From contig JBBQCI010000001.1 in NCBI GenBank assembly GCA_038318565.1, positions 1 to 64,000 on the forward strand: a stretch of 64,000 nt of DNA, written 5' to 3'. Of the stretch, positions 16,555 to 26,227 are shown piece by piece; position 1 is the stretch's first letter; each line of letters opens with the position of its first letter. A model generated the notes under the pieces. It was not told the origin of the DNA. It saw only the letters and a list, made by a program, of their open reading frames with translations, and did not search any database. This DNA comes from UBA11346 sp038318565 (GTDB taxonomy: Bacteria > Planctomycetota > UBA11346). The position numbers and the translations under genes are program-made.

Positions 16555-17637
16555 TTAGACGATGCCACCATCCGAAATGGTGATGCCACGCATCATCATG
16601 CGTAGCTCTTCGGGGTTGGGCGCCGCAGCCAAGGCGGTATCCATGCTGATCTTTTTCTGCTTATAGAGTCTGTTGAGCGCTGCGTTGAACGTCTCGCAAC
16701 CGTTCTCACGGTCCTTGTTCAGGGCGTCTGAGACTTTGGCGAACTCGCCATCGAGGATCAGCTTCTTCATCAGCGGCGTGATGAACATGATCTCGACCAC
16801 CGGGTACATGGTGCCTTTCTCGACTCCGGGCAGTAGCTTCTGGTTGAGGATGCAGCGCAGATTGAAGGCCAGCGAGGTGCGGATCTGCGGATGCTTGTCA
16901 GTCGGGAACAGGTCCATGATACGACCGAGGGTCTGCGCCGCGCCAGACGAGTGGATGGTTCCGAATACGAGATGGCCAGTTTCCGCCGCGGTCAGCGCGG
17001 TCTCGAAGGTCGGGCCATCGCGCATCTCGCCCAACAGCATGACATCGGGATCCTCGCGCACAGCTGAGCGCAACGCATCGTCAAAGGTAGCCACATCGGT
17101 GAAAACTTCACGCTGGCTGATCAAAGCTTTGTCGTCGACGAAGACGTATTCGACGGGATCCTCGATGGTCAGGATATGGCAACGGCGGCGATGGTTGATG
17201 TCGTCGAGGATGGCGGCCAGGCTAGTCGACTTGCCGGAACCGGTTATGCCCCCGACCAGGACAAGACCTTGCTCATAATCGGCGCATTTCCTGATCGGCA
17301 CAGGCAGGTTGAGTTCCTCGTAGGTCGGCACCTTCGGTTTCACCCGGCGCACCGCCGCCGACAGCTTGCCCAGCGATTTGAAGACGTTGCAGCGGAATCG
17401 CCCGACCCCTTCGATGCTATGCGAGAAGTCAGCGTAGCCTCGCACCTTCATCTCGCCTTGCAGCCGCTCATCGAGCAGCGGAACCAGCAGTTCATCGACC
17501 TGTTCATTGGTCAGCGGCGGGCTTTTCAGCCGGACAAGGTCACCGCCAACCCGGAAGACGGGAGGTTCCCCGATCCGCACATGCAGGTCGGTGGCGTTGT
17601 GCTTGCCCATGGCGGCAAGGAGATCATTGATGGTCAT
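16555..17637 (-). CDS. PilT/PilU-family pilus retraction ATPase
   Basis: Hexameric ATPase that powers type IV pilus retraction at the inner membrane; 360 residues. Walker A GGITGSGKST at 129-138, Asp box around 154-166 (HILTIEDPVEYVF), Walker B/Glu DPDVMLLGEMRD at 196-207 and His box GTIHSSGAAQTLGRIMD at 226-242. The C-terminus lacks the PilT AIRNLIRE motif and instead reads like PilU (ENGCETFNAAL ... ISMDTALAAAPNPEELR), so a PilU-type role is favoured. Pilus structural genes are about 28 kb away (45.4-57.6 kb). Confidence 0.93.
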   Translation of the reverse strand: MTINDLLAAMGKHNATDLHVRIGEPPVFRVGGDLVRLKSPPLTNEQVDELLVPLLDERLQGEMKVRGYADFSHSIEGVGRFRCNVFKSLGKLSAAVRRVKPKVPTYEELNLPVPIRKCADYEQGLVLVGGITGSGKSTSLAAILDDINHRRRCHILTIEDPVEYVFVDDKALISQREVFTDVATFDDALRSAVREDPDVMLLGEMRDGPTFETALTAAETGHLVFGTIHSSGAAQTLGRIMDLFPTDKHPQIRTSLAFNLRCILNQKLLPGVEKGTMYPVVEIMFITPLMKKLILDGEFAKVSDALNKDRENGCETFNAALNRLYKQKKISMDTALAAAPNPEELRMMMRGITISDGGIV

Positions 17638-17720
17638 GGCTAGCCTACTCTAACGGCAGATGCCGCGGCTGCATCTATCTCGCCGGTACGGCCATGCGGT
17701 GAGAGTGACGGACATGGCGG

Positions 17721-19592
17721 CTATGCCTGCACCCCGTACTGCTTGAGCTTGGCATAAAGCGTCGAGCGATCGATCGCCAGGATCTCGGCGGCCTGCTTCT
17801 TGTTGCCGGCGCAGCGCTCCAGCACACGCAGGATGTGGGCCTTCTCGACCGCAGCGAGGCTGGCCATCGGGGCGTCGACCTGCACGGTCGCGGCCTCGGC
17901 CTTCATCTCCGGCGGCAAATCGGCGGGCGTGATCTGCGCACCATTGGCCATGATCGAGGAACGCTCGATGACATTGCGCAACTGGCGAACGTTGCCAGGC
18001 CACGGAAAACGCAGTAGCAAAGTGCGCGACTCGGGCGTCAGCCGTTTGGCGGTCTGACCAAGCCGCTTGGCTGACTCGCCCAGGAAATGGTCGATCAATG
18101 CCTCGATGTCAGCCGGACGTTCGCGCAGCGGCGGCAAGGTGACGACCAGGACATTGAGACGATGGAAGAGGTCTTCACGGAAGCGGCCAGCCTTGACCTC
18201 TTCTCCCAGATCGCGATTGGTCGCCGCAATGAGCCGCACATCGACCTTGCGCAGACCGCCATCGCCAACCCGTTGGATCTCGCCTTGTTCCAATACGCGC
18301 AGCAGCTTGGCCTGGGTCCCCAGCGCTAGTTCGCCGACCTCGTCGAGGAAGAGGGTCGCAGCGTCTGCCAGTTCGAACATGCCGGGTCGCGTCTCGTCCG
18401 CCCCGGTGAAGGCGCCTTTGACATGGCCAAACAGCGTACTTTCGACGAGATTCTCGGCGATTGCCGCGCAGTTGACGATCTGCAGCGGCTTGTCGGACCG
18501 CTTCGACTGCTGATGTACCGCGCGCGCGACCAGCTCTTTGCCTGTACCACTTTCACCAAGCACCAGGACCGGAGCGTTGGTCGGCGCGGCACGGCCGATG
18601 AACATCTGCACGGCTTCCATCACGGGGTCGGTACCGACCAGCTGCACCGTGGCGCGGCGCGGCGCGACCGCCAGACGCTCGACCTCGGACGTCAACTGGG
18701 CGACTTGCTGGGTGTTGGCCAACTGCACCGCCAGCTGGTTGGCCACTGCGGCTAGGAATTCGAGATCGGTGCGCGTGAACGGCTTGGACCCGCTGATGCG
18801 ATCGACATACAGCAGAGCGTGGACCTCATCGCCAACACGCATCGGCGCCGCCATCGCAGACGTCACGCCAGCGGAGACCATCGACTGCGATGGAGCCAAA
18901 TCCGCATCCGGGGTGGCATTGCGGGCAGTGGGCGGCAAGGCGACCAGCAGCGGTTCACGACGGACACGGATCTCGGCCAGAAGCGTACGGGCAAACGGCG
19001 CGGTGCCCCAGCGCGCCCGCAACCGCTTCTCGTGCGGCGGCCACAGGCTCCAGCCGGACTCGTCGGGCAAGAACACCGCGACCCGGTCGCCTTCTAGTGC
19101 TTCGGCGGCAACATCATCGAGGATATCGAACAGTTCGTCGCGACCGCGCGCGCCATTGCTCTGCAGGACGATGTGATGGAGCAAGGCGAGATAGGCGTTG
19201 ACCCGATCTGCGCCCGCAATCTGCAGCAGCCCACTGGTATGGGTCTTGTCGAGGCCGAGGACGGTCTCGCCACCGACCGAGGCCAGTTCCGAAGCTGTGG
19301 CCGGCGCTTTGCTTTCGAAGCGCAGCCAGGTGCGGCCGATGCGGAAGGTCGCGCCATCCTGCAGCGGCAGCGAGTCGATGCGACCGTCTTCACTCCATGT
19401 CCCGTTGCTGCTGCCGAGGTCCTTGAGATGCCAACGCCCGTCCCGGCGGGCCACCTCACAGTGGACCCGGCTGGCCTTGACGTCGGGCAGGCAGATGGCG
19501 TTTTCGGGTTCACGGCCAATGGTGCCGCGATCGCCTGCGATCTCGAATACCCGGCCCTTGTCCACCCCATCGATGATACGCAGCAGCGGCAT
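17721..19592 (-). CDS. FHA-GAF-AAA+ sigma54-dependent transcription activator
   Basis: 623 residues. FHA domain 1-95 (GREPEN 26-31, SRVHCE 41-46, SSNGTW 61-66), GAF domain about 135-295, AAA+ domain with Walker A GESGTGKE 346-353, GAFTGA loop 393-398 (contacts sigma54) and Walker B LFLDEVGEL 414-422, then a Fis-type HTH at about 580-620. Input is therefore by phosphothreonine binding plus a GAF ligand rather than a receiver domain, as in myxobacterial enhancer-binding proteins. It implies RpoN is present. Targets are unknown; a sigma54-like site lies before dnaJ. Confidence 0.93.
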   Translation of the reverse strand: MPLLRIIDGVDKGRVFEIAGDRGTIGREPENAICLPDVKASRVHCEVARRDGRWHLKDLGSSNGTWSEDGRIDSLPLQDGATFRIGRTWLRFESKAPATASELASVGGETVLGLDKTHTSGLLQIAGADRVNAYLALLHHIVLQSNGARGRDELFDILDDVAAEALEGDRVAVFLPDESGWSLWPPHEKRLRARWGTAPFARTLLAEIRVRREPLLVALPPTARNATPDADLAPSQSMVSAGVTSAMAAPMRVGDEVHALLYVDRISGSKPFTRTDLEFLAAVANQLAVQLANTQQVAQLTSEVERLAVAPRRATVQLVGTDPVMEAVQMFIGRAAPTNAPVLVLGESGTGKELVARAVHQQSKRSDKPLQIVNCAAIAENLVESTLFGHVKGAFTGADETRPGMFELADAATLFLDEVGELALGTQAKLLRVLEQGEIQRVGDGGLRKVDVRLIAATNRDLGEEVKAGRFREDLFHRLNVLVVTLPPLRERPADIEALIDHFLGESAKRLGQTAKRLTPESRTLLLRFPWPGNVRQLRNVIERSSIMANGAQITPADLPPEMKAEAATVQVDAPMASLAAVEKAHILRVLERCAGNKKQAAEILAIDRSTLYAKLKQYGVQA

Positions 19593-19641
19593 TGGAACAC
19601 AGTGTGTCGTCCCGGATGGCGCCTGCCAGCGGTCGCCGCCT

Positions 19642-20076
19642 CTACTCCCCGACGACGTCGTCGATGCTGTCGTGAGACTTGTAGATTCCTGACAATCCCA
19701 TGACGTTTAGCGACCTCATGACGGTTTCTTTGGCACGGATCAGGTGGATCGTCGCACCTGAACGGTTGGCCTCCATCATGACAAAGGCGACCAGACCGAT
19801 TGCCGGGGATGCGATCGACTCGCACATGCTGAGGTCGACGATCAGGCCTTTGAGTCTGCGGGTTGCTAGGATCGGCCGGACCTCAGTGGCGAAGTCACGA
19901 AAGTCGCGCTGCTGGGCCTTGCCCTCAATGCGCAGGACGAGATGTCCCCTCAGCCTGACCAGCAGGATCCGGCATTCGTTGGAGGCGTACTTGCCGCTGG
20001 CATTGAAGGCGTCGACCAGGGACTCGTAGGCAGCTGAGCTTGCTGTCCGTCCGGTACCTGATTCCACGTTTCCCAT
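19642..20076 (-). CDS. STAS-domain protein (anti-sigma factor antagonist-like)
   Basis: 144 residues. A variable N-terminus is followed by a STAS fold: strand GHLVLRIEG, LKGLIVDLSMCESIASPAIGLVAFV with the usual phospho-acceptor serine position (S in SIASPA), and the ATIHLIRAKETVMRSL helix-strand end. It probably takes part in partner-switching regulation. No anti-sigma kinase lies next to it. It sits 49 bp upstream of the FHA-GAF activator on the same strand, so one regulatory transcript is plausible. Confidence 0.85.
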   Translation of the reverse strand: MGNVESGTGRTASSAAYESLVDAFNASGKYASNECRILLVRLRGHLVLRIEGKAQQRDFRDFATEVRPILATRRLKGLIVDLSMCESIASPAIGLVAFVMMEANRSGATIHLIRAKETVMRSLNVMGLSGIYKSHDSIDDVVGE

Positions 20077-20140
20077 GTGGTGAGACTAGAGCCTCGTCCG
20101 AATTCACCAGTATGTCCCAATTTCCTGGCCGGGAAAAATC

Positions 20141-20156
20141 TGGCCCGGGATGTGCT
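20141..20156 (+). promoter_or_regulatory. Possible sigma54 promoter before dnaJ
   Basis: TGGCCCG-N4-GTGCT has the GG (20142-20143) and GC (20154-20155) separated by exactly 10 nt, as in -24/-12 promoters, 47 bp before the dnaJ ATG. The same bases contain a GTGCTAGA (20152-20159) also seen before hcp, so a sigma70-type -10 is the alternative. No clear -35 is present. Confidence 0.35.
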
Positions 20157-20202
20157 AGACAGGGCGATCACAGCGTCATCCTGACGCGCCCATCGGAAAC
20201 CC

Positions 20203-21330
20203 ATGGCCAAACGCGACTACTACGACGTCCTCGGAGTCGGCAAAGATGCCGGCGAAGACGAGATCAAAAAGGCCTACCGTAAGCTGGCCATGAAATTCCA
20301 CCCGGACCGCAATCCGGGGGACAAAGAGGCCGAAACCAAGTTCAAAGAGGCTGCCGAGGCCTACGAGGTCCTGTCCGACCAGCAGAAGCGCGGTCGCTAT
20401 GACCAGCACGGCCATGCCGGAGTCGACGGAATGGGTCATGCTGGCCAGGGCTTCGGCTCGATGGACGACATCTTCGCCCAGTTCGGCGATGTCTTCGGTG
20501 GACGTAGCGGCGGCATGTTCGACGAGCTGTTCGCAGGCCGCGGGGGTGGCCGGGATCGCAACCAGGGTTCCTCGCTGAAGCTTGGTCTGGAAATCACCTT
20601 CCGCGAATCCGTGTTCGGCTGCACCAAGACCATCGACCTCAAGCGCAACGAAGGCTGCAAGACATGTAGCGGCAGCGGCGCGAAGCCGGGCACCAAGCCA
20701 ACCGTTTGCCGCGTGTGCAACGGCCACGGCATTGTCCGACAAGGCCAAGGATTCTTCGTCGTCCAGACCACCTGCCCGCATTGCGGTGGCGTCGGCAAGG
20801 TCGTCTCCAGCCCCTGCGGCGACTGCGAAGGCCAAGGCGTCAAGCCCGAAAAGGTGACCATCCGGGTGCGCATTCCGGCCGGCGTCGAGGACGGCGTCCG
20901 CCTGCGCGTTGGCGGCGAGGGCGAGCCCGGCCGCGACAGCGGACCACGCGGCGATCTCTATGTCTACGTCCAGGTCAAGGCGGACGGATTTTTCGAACGC
21001 CACGAGAACGACGTGGTCTGCAAGGTGCCGGTCACCTACGCCCAGGCCTCGCTCGGCGCCGAGATCAGCGTGCCGACCCTGGACGGCGAGGCTTCGCTGC
21101 GCATCCCCGCCGGCACCCAGCCGAACGAGCTGCTGCGCATGCGCGGACTCGGTGTCCCCAGCAGCAGTGGGGGGCGTCGTGGCGACCAGATCGTGGTCGT
21201 GCAGGTCAGCGTGCCCAAGAAGCCGACCAAGGAGCAGCGCGAGCTGATCGAGAAGCTCGGAACTATTGAAGACGCCCAAGGCGAGCAGCGCGGCTTCTTC
21301 GAACGCATCAAGGCGATGTTTAAAGAATGA
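20203..21330 (+). CDS. dnaJ: Chaperone DnaJ
   Basis: Hsp40 co-chaperone that stimulates DnaK ATPase; 375 residues. J domain with HPD at 33-35, Gly/Phe-rich linker (about 75-125), four CxxCxGxG zinc motifs (CKTCSGSG, CRVCNGHG, CPHCGGVG, CGDCEGQG), then the C-terminal substrate-binding domains. It is followed by grpE in the order dnaJ-grpE without dnaK, so dnaK is elsewhere. Confidence 0.98.
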   Translation: MAKRDYYDVLGVGKDAGEDEIKKAYRKLAMKFHPDRNPGDKEAETKFKEAAEAYEVLSDQQKRGRYDQHGHAGVDGMGHAGQGFGSMDDIFAQFGDVFGGRSGGMFDELFAGRGGGRDRNQGSSLKLGLEITFRESVFGCTKTIDLKRNEGCKTCSGSGAKPGTKPTVCRVCNGHGIVRQGQGFFVVQTTCPHCGGVGKVVSSPCGDCEGQGVKPEKVTIRVRIPAGVEDGVRLRVGGEGEPGRDSGPRGDLYVYVQVKADGFFERHENDVVCKVPVTYAQASLGAEISVPTLDGEASLRIPAGTQPNELLRMRGLGVPSSSGGRRGDQIVVVQVSVPKKPTKEQRELIEKLGTIEDAQGEQRGFFERIKAMFKE

Positions 21331-21385
21331 CGCTTCCGGAAGACCCGCTTCGCCCGCGCCGAACCCGAACCAACCACGAGCTCCC

Positions 21386-21895
21386 ATGACCGACCAGACC
21401 TCCCAGCAGACTGACAGCCCGGACTCGGATCCCGAGACCATCACCGTCCCGACCGCCGAATTCGAGGCGGCCAAGGCCCAGGCCCTGGAGTGGAAAGAAC
21501 GCTGCATGCGCAACCAGGCGGAGTTCGAGAATATCCGCAAGCGCCTGCGCAAAGACGCAGACGAGGCCCGTACCCGGGGCATCGTTCACTTCGTCCGTCC
21601 GATCCTCGACCAGCTCGACAATCTCGACCGCGCCATCAGTTCGGCGTCTCCCGAGACCTTCGCGCAGTTCGCGCAGGGCGTGACCATGATCCGGGAAAGC
21701 CTCGGTGCCTCGCTCGCCGCTGCCGGCATCGAATCCATCACCATCGAAGGCGTGTTCGACCCGGCTGTCCATGAGGTACTTGCTGAGGAAGCCCGCGACG
21801 GCCTCGCGAAAGGCACCATCCTGCTGTCCCACCGCAGCGGCTGGAAGCTGAAGGATCAACTGATCCGCAGTGCCCAGGTGGTGGTGGCGAAGTAG
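21386..21895 (+). CDS. grpE: Nucleotide exchange factor GrpE
   Basis: 169 residues from the ATG at 21386; the longer frame upstream overlaps the dnaJ end and is not family-like. Long N-terminal coiled coil (EAAKAQALEWKERCMRNQAEFENIRKR region) and a C-terminal beta domain (GVFDPAVHEVLAEE, SGWKLKDQLIRSAQVVV). It promotes ADP release from DnaK. 55 bp after dnaJ and 23 bp before the cobA-hemD fusion, so all three may share a transcript. Confidence 0.96.
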   Translation: MTDQTSQQTDSPDSDPETITVPTAEFEAAKAQALEWKERCMRNQAEFENIRKRLRKDADEARTRGIVHFVRPILDQLDNLDRAISSASPETFAQFAQGVTMIRESLGASLAAAGIESITIEGVFDPAVHEVLAEEARDGLAKGTILLSHRSGWKLKDQLIRSAQVVVAK

Positions 21896-21918
21896 TCCCT
21901 CCGGGGCATCATCCCACC

Positions 21919-23409
21919 ATGGACCAGCCGATCCGCAGGCCCTTCCCCGTCGCCCTAGTTGGCGCCGGTCCCGGTGATCCCGGACTGCTGACGGTGCGGG
22001 CCGCCGAGTTGATCCGTTCAGCCGATTGCGTGGTGCGCGACTACCTAGTCGGCCCACGTATCCTCGCGCTGCTGCCAGACGGGGCGGTGGTCCATGACGT
22101 CGGCAAGCGCGGCCATGCCACTTCGAAGAGCCAGGCCGCGATCAACGACCTGCTCGTGACCTGCGCCCGTAGGCATTGCCGCGTCGTGCGGCTCAAGGGG
22201 GGGGACCCCTTCGTCTTCGGCCGTGGTGGCGAGGAGGCGCAGGTGCTGGCCGCCGCCGGCATCCCCTTCGAGGTCGTGCCCGGCATCACCAGCGGCATCG
22301 CCGTGCCGGCCTATGCCGGCATCCCGATCACCCATCGCGCCGCCTCCGCCTCGGTTGCCTTCGTCGCCGGGCATCTTCAGGACGGCCCCGGTGTCGACTG
22401 GGCGGCCTACGCCAAGGTCGAAACGTTGGTGCTGTACATGGGCATGCAGCACCTCGCCGAGCATTGCGCGGCGCTGATTGCGCATGGCCGCAACCCGGAC
22501 ACCCCAGCAGCCTCGATCCAGTGGGGCACCCTGCCGCAGCAGCGCACCGTCACTGGCACCCTAACCACGTTGCCGGCCCTGGTGACGGCGGCGGGACTTG
22601 GCGCCCCGGCCATCACCGTAGTCGGCGACGTGGTGCGCTATCGCGACGACATCCGCTGGTTCGACAACCGCCCGCTGTGGGGCCGGCGCGTGCTGGTCAC
22701 CCGCGCCAGTGGCCAAGGAGGACGCCTCGCCGCCGCGCTCGAAGCGCTCGGCGCCGAGGCCGTGCTCGCCCCGTTGCAGCGCTTCGTGCCCGACGCCGAC
22801 GCCGCGGTCGACGCCGCCCCCGGCCATGCCTGGATCGCGTTCGCTTCGAGCAATGCTGTCGACGCGGTGTTCGCCCGCCTCGATGAACTCGACCGTGATG
22901 TGCGCGCGCTCGGGCCAGTGCGCATTGCAGCCGTCGGGCCAGGCACGGCAGAAGCACTGCGCCGTCGTGGCATCTATCCCGATCTCGTCCCTCCAACCGC
23001 CGACGCCCCGGCCCTGGCCGCCGTTCTGATCGCCGTTGGTGGTGGTTCCGTGCTGCTGCCGCAGGCTGACGAGGCCCTGCCCGAACTGGCGGCTGACCTC
23101 CGCGCTGCCGGATGGCGGGTCAGCGCCATCATCGCCTATCGCACCGAGGTCCAGACCATTGATGCCTCGGCCCTCGGTCGACTCGATGCCATCACGGTCG
23201 CCTCCGCAGCTACTGCCCGCCGGCTGCGCGACGCTTTCGGCAACGCGGCCATCGCCACGCTGCGCTCGGCCGGTTGCCGCATTGTCGCCATCGGGCCGCG
23301 CACTGCTGCCGCTTGCGCCGAACTCGGCTGGCCCGCTGACGGGATCGCCGACACTCCGTCACCTGCTGCGGTCGCGGCCATGGTCGCGCGCTGCCTCGGA
23401 CCTGCATAA
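21919..23409 (+). CDS. Fused uroporphyrinogen-III C-methyltransferase / uroporphyrinogen-III synthase
   Basis: 496 residues. Residues 1-245 are SUMT (CobA): VGAGPGDPGLLTVRA, KRGHATSKSQ, RLKGGDPFVFGRGGEE and VVPGITSGIAVPAYAGIPITHR. Residues about 255-490 are HemD: GRRVLVTRAS, FASSNAVDAVF and VASAATARRL. It makes uroporphyrinogen III and methylates it to precorrin-2, feeding siroheme or cobamide synthesis. The fusion type is known in Firmicutes and PVC bacteria. Supply of corrinoid would fit the corrinoid protein module at 39-42 kb, by inference only. Confidence 0.95.
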   Translation: MDQPIRRPFPVALVGAGPGDPGLLTVRAAELIRSADCVVRDYLVGPRILALLPDGAVVHDVGKRGHATSKSQAAINDLLVTCARRHCRVVRLKGGDPFVFGRGGEEAQVLAAAGIPFEVVPGITSGIAVPAYAGIPITHRAASASVAFVAGHLQDGPGVDWAAYAKVETLVLYMGMQHLAEHCAALIAHGRNPDTPAASIQWGTLPQQRTVTGTLTTLPALVTAAGLGAPAITVVGDVVRYRDDIRWFDNRPLWGRRVLVTRASGQGGRLAAALEALGAEAVLAPLQRFVPDADAAVDAAPGHAWIAFASSNAVDAVFARLDELDRDVRALGPVRIAAVGPGTAEALRRRGIYPDLVPPTADAPALAAVLIAVGGGSVLLPQADEALPELAADLRAAGWRVSAIIAYRTEVQTIDASALGRLDAITVASAATARRLRDAFGNAAIATLRSAGCRIVAIGPRTAAACAELGWPADGIADTPSPAAVAAMVARCLGPA

Positions 23410-23614
23410 ACCGTTACGAATTCCCTGAAAGTCCTGGAAAACGCAGGTGAAGTCGATTGGGGGCAAAGCGAACCCTGGCCCCTGTAGGCGCAGACGCTCG
23501 ACCGGAGGCTTCTTCGCTGCCATGCGCCATGCCGGATCATGCCGGATGGTCAGCCCTGCCGGGCACAGGGAACCCCCCGTGGCGCTGGCGGCGCGAACCG
23601 TGATGCTTCACATC

Positions 23615-24583
23615 ATGGTGAGCGACGTCGACGCCCCCGCCCTGACTGCCCGCGGACTGAGCAAGCGCTTCGGCGCCATTGAGGCCCTGCGCGGGGTTGA
23701 TCTTGACCTCCGCCGTGGCGAGGTGCTCGGCGTACTCGGTCCCAACGGTGCCGGCAAGTCGACCACCATGAAGGCCATCACCGGCTTCATTGCCGCCGAT
23801 GCCGGTTCGGTGTCGGTGTGCGGCGTTGATCAAGCCGCCGAGCCATTGCGCTGCCGTCAGCTGATCGGTTACCTGCCCGAAGAATTGCCGCTCTACCCGG
23901 ACATGCGGGTCGCCGACTACCTTGATCACGTCTGTCGGCTGAAGGGCATCTCCGGCCCCGAACGGCGTAAGGCGGTGGTCGACGCGATGCAGCGCGCAGA
24001 CTGCGCGCACAACGAGAAGCGGCGCATCCGCGGTCTGTCCAAGGGCAACCGCCAGCGCGTCGGTCTGGCCCAGGCCCTGCTTGGCGACCCGCCGGTGCTC
24101 ATCCTCGACGAGCCGACCAGTGGCCTCGACCCCTCGCAGGTGGCCAACTTCCGTGAACTGGTGCGTGGTCTGGCCAGCCGTCACGCCGTGCTCCTGTCGA
24201 CCCATATCCTCGGCGAGGTCGATGCGGTGTGCGATCGTGTCTGCGTCATCCATCAGGGCCGCACCGTCCTCGACACCACGGTCGGCGACCTGCGCAGTCG
24301 CGCCGCACGCATCGCTCGCGTCCGCGTCTCGCTGCGCTCCGGCGATCCCGCCCCCCTGCGCGCCGCACTCGCCACCGCCGGCTGGGCCCAGATTGCCGAC
24401 GGCGACAACCCAGGCCAGATCGCAGTCGACGCCGAGCCGGCGCGCCGTGCCGAACTGGTGGCCCTGGCCGAAGCCAACGGCGGCCTGCGCGAACTGGCCG
24501 AGGATCGAGTCCCGTTGGAAGTGGTTTTCCGCGAGTTGGTCGCCTCCGGCCGATCTCCATTAGTCGAATCCAAACATGACTAG
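23615..24583 (+). CDS. ABC transporter ATP-binding protein (ABC-2/GldA type)
   Basis: About 322 residues from the ATG at 23615; the frame is open to 23447 but the extra 56 residues are low-complexity. Walker A GPNGAGKST, signature LSKGNRQR (LSGGQ variant), Walker B VLILDEPTSGLDP, and switch His in LLSTHILGEVD. The C-terminal extension (about 215 onward) is typical of ABC-2 exporters such as GldA. No permease gene follows, so the partner must be elsewhere. A weak 6-bp inverted repeat lies just after the stop (24583-24600). Confidence 0.9.
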   Translation: MVSDVDAPALTARGLSKRFGAIEALRGVDLDLRRGEVLGVLGPNGAGKSTTMKAITGFIAADAGSVSVCGVDQAAEPLRCRQLIGYLPEELPLYPDMRVADYLDHVCRLKGISGPERRKAVVDAMQRADCAHNEKRRIRGLSKGNRQRVGLAQALLGDPPVLILDEPTSGLDPSQVANFRELVRGLASRHAVLLSTHILGEVDAVCDRVCVIHQGRTVLDTTVGDLRSRAARIARVRVSLRSGDPAPLRAALATAGWAQIADGDNPGQIAVDAEPARRAELVALAEANGGLRELAEDRVPLEVVFRELVASGRSPLVESKHD

Positions 24584-24697
24584 TGTGCCGAACTGCACAC
24601 GGTTGGTTAAAGTCGTCTAAGTCGTCACTTTCGATTCTCCTGCGCCGCAAGAGTGTTCTGCACGTTCCATGATCACGATTGCCTCCGCAAGGTAACC

Positions 24698-26225
24698 ATG
24701 CGTTTACAACTTGTCGTGCTGTCCCTGTTCTTCTTCGTGACGGCCATGGGTGCCGAGGTAACGGCTGCCTCACCCTGGCCCATGGACATCCCAACGGCGA
24801 ACGGCGTAATCACCCCTGTACCAACCGCAGCTCGAGAATCTTGAAGGCGATGTGCTGACCGGACGGGCCGCAGCCAGTTATCTGGCCACCGGCAAGACCG
24901 AGGAGGACCGCATCTTCGGCGCGCTCTGGCTATCTGCAAAACTCGATATCGACAGTGAAAACCACGTAGCCAAGGCTCGCACCCTGACGATCACCACGGT
25001 GGTGACCCCTCAAGGGGAAAAAACGTCCGACGACGGCGCAGCTGTGAAAAAACTGATCAGTGACACCATTCTTGCCAAAGGCCTGGAGATTGATCTCGAC
25101 CGGCTCGCAGCGACCTTGGAAGAACCTCTGACAATTCTGGCACCGGACTGAATGACAAAGCACCGCGAATCATTATCCGCAGCGAGCCGACTGTACTGGT
25201 CGTGCTTGATGGAGAACCCACGCTGCAACCGATGGGTAATCGCAAGCGGGTGGTCAACACGCCGTCATTCATTGCTATCGATGGCCTGTCGCGATGCCGT
25301 ATGGTACCAGGGGTCCGATCCGAAAGCATCCTTCTCCGTGGCGACCTCGGTGCCGGACGTCCTGCATAAGCTGCCCGCAGACACCCCCTGGCACAACGTC
25401 TCGTACGTCTACGTCTACGAATCGGATCCAACATCTGTGTGGTGCGGCTATACCCCAGCCTACCTGGGCTGGTATGGCTGGTATGGCTGCCCGGTGTATG
25501 GCACCGGCTACTGGTATCACGGTTGGTATGGTCCGATCGTCTATCCCCGCCCAGTCACCTGGGGCGTCGGTATCCGCTACAATCCCTATACGGGATGGGG
25601 CGTAGCCGTCGGCGTCAGCGGTTCACACTGGGCCATTGGCGTCCACACTGGCAACGTTGGCTGGTACGGCACCGGCGGTGCGCGCTACAATAATACCAAC
25701 ATCAACATCAATAATAACATCAACGTGAACGGCCGTCCTGGAGCCAACGTCAGCATCCGGCCGGCGATTTACGACCGGGTCAATGGGGCCGAACGTCCGA
25801 AGCTGGAGGACGCAGGCAACCGGCAGCGTCCGAGCAGCAAGGATCGTCCGCAGACTGGGACTCGCGAAAACCTGGCGGTTGATCGCGACGGCAACATTGG
25901 CTGTCCAAAATCTGATGGTACGTGGCAGACGCGCGAGAACGGCGGTTGGAAAGACCAGCAGACGCCAGCGGTCAAACCAGCCGACCGACCTGTTGCTAAG
26001 CCAGTGGATCGGCCCGCAGCGAAACCGGTGGATCGGCCTGCCGCCAAGCCCGCGCCGCGTCCAGCCGCCAAACCTGCCACTAGGCCAGCTCCGACCTATG
26101 AACGCACCCAACAGATGCGCCAGCAGGGTGAGCGTCGGGTCCACCAGCGTAGCGCCCCTGCGTCCCGGCCAGCTGGTGGCAGTGGCGGTGCTCGTGGCGG
26201 TGCTCGTGGCGGCCGCGGGCGCTGA
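24698..26225 (+). pseudogene. Frame-disrupted secreted W/Y/N-rich protein
   Basis: One gene spread over shifted frames. It starts at 24698 with a signal peptide (MRLQLVVLSLFFFVTAMGA). A +1 shift in a C4 run near 24814 moves it to the frame carrying YQPQLENLEGDVLTGRAAAS. A -1 shift near 25140 moves it to the frame reading NDKAPRIIIRSEPTVLVVLD, and a third shift at about 25285-25295 restores the frame with WYQGSDP, SVATSVPDVL and a long Gly/Trp/Tyr-rich part, an Asn/Ile run and KPVDRPAA repeats. The whole matches proteins often named 'carbohydrate-binding family V/XII'. It is either decayed or affected by sequence errors. Confidence 0.75.
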
Positions 26226-26227
26226 AC

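Noticed and set aside
20176..21582. 468-residue minus-strand ORF opposite dnaJ
   Set aside because: Shadow of dnaJ/grpE in GC-rich DNA; dnaJ has complete family motifs on the plus strand.
24583..24600. Terminator after the ABC ATPase gene
   Set aside because: Only a 6-bp inverted repeat without a T-run.
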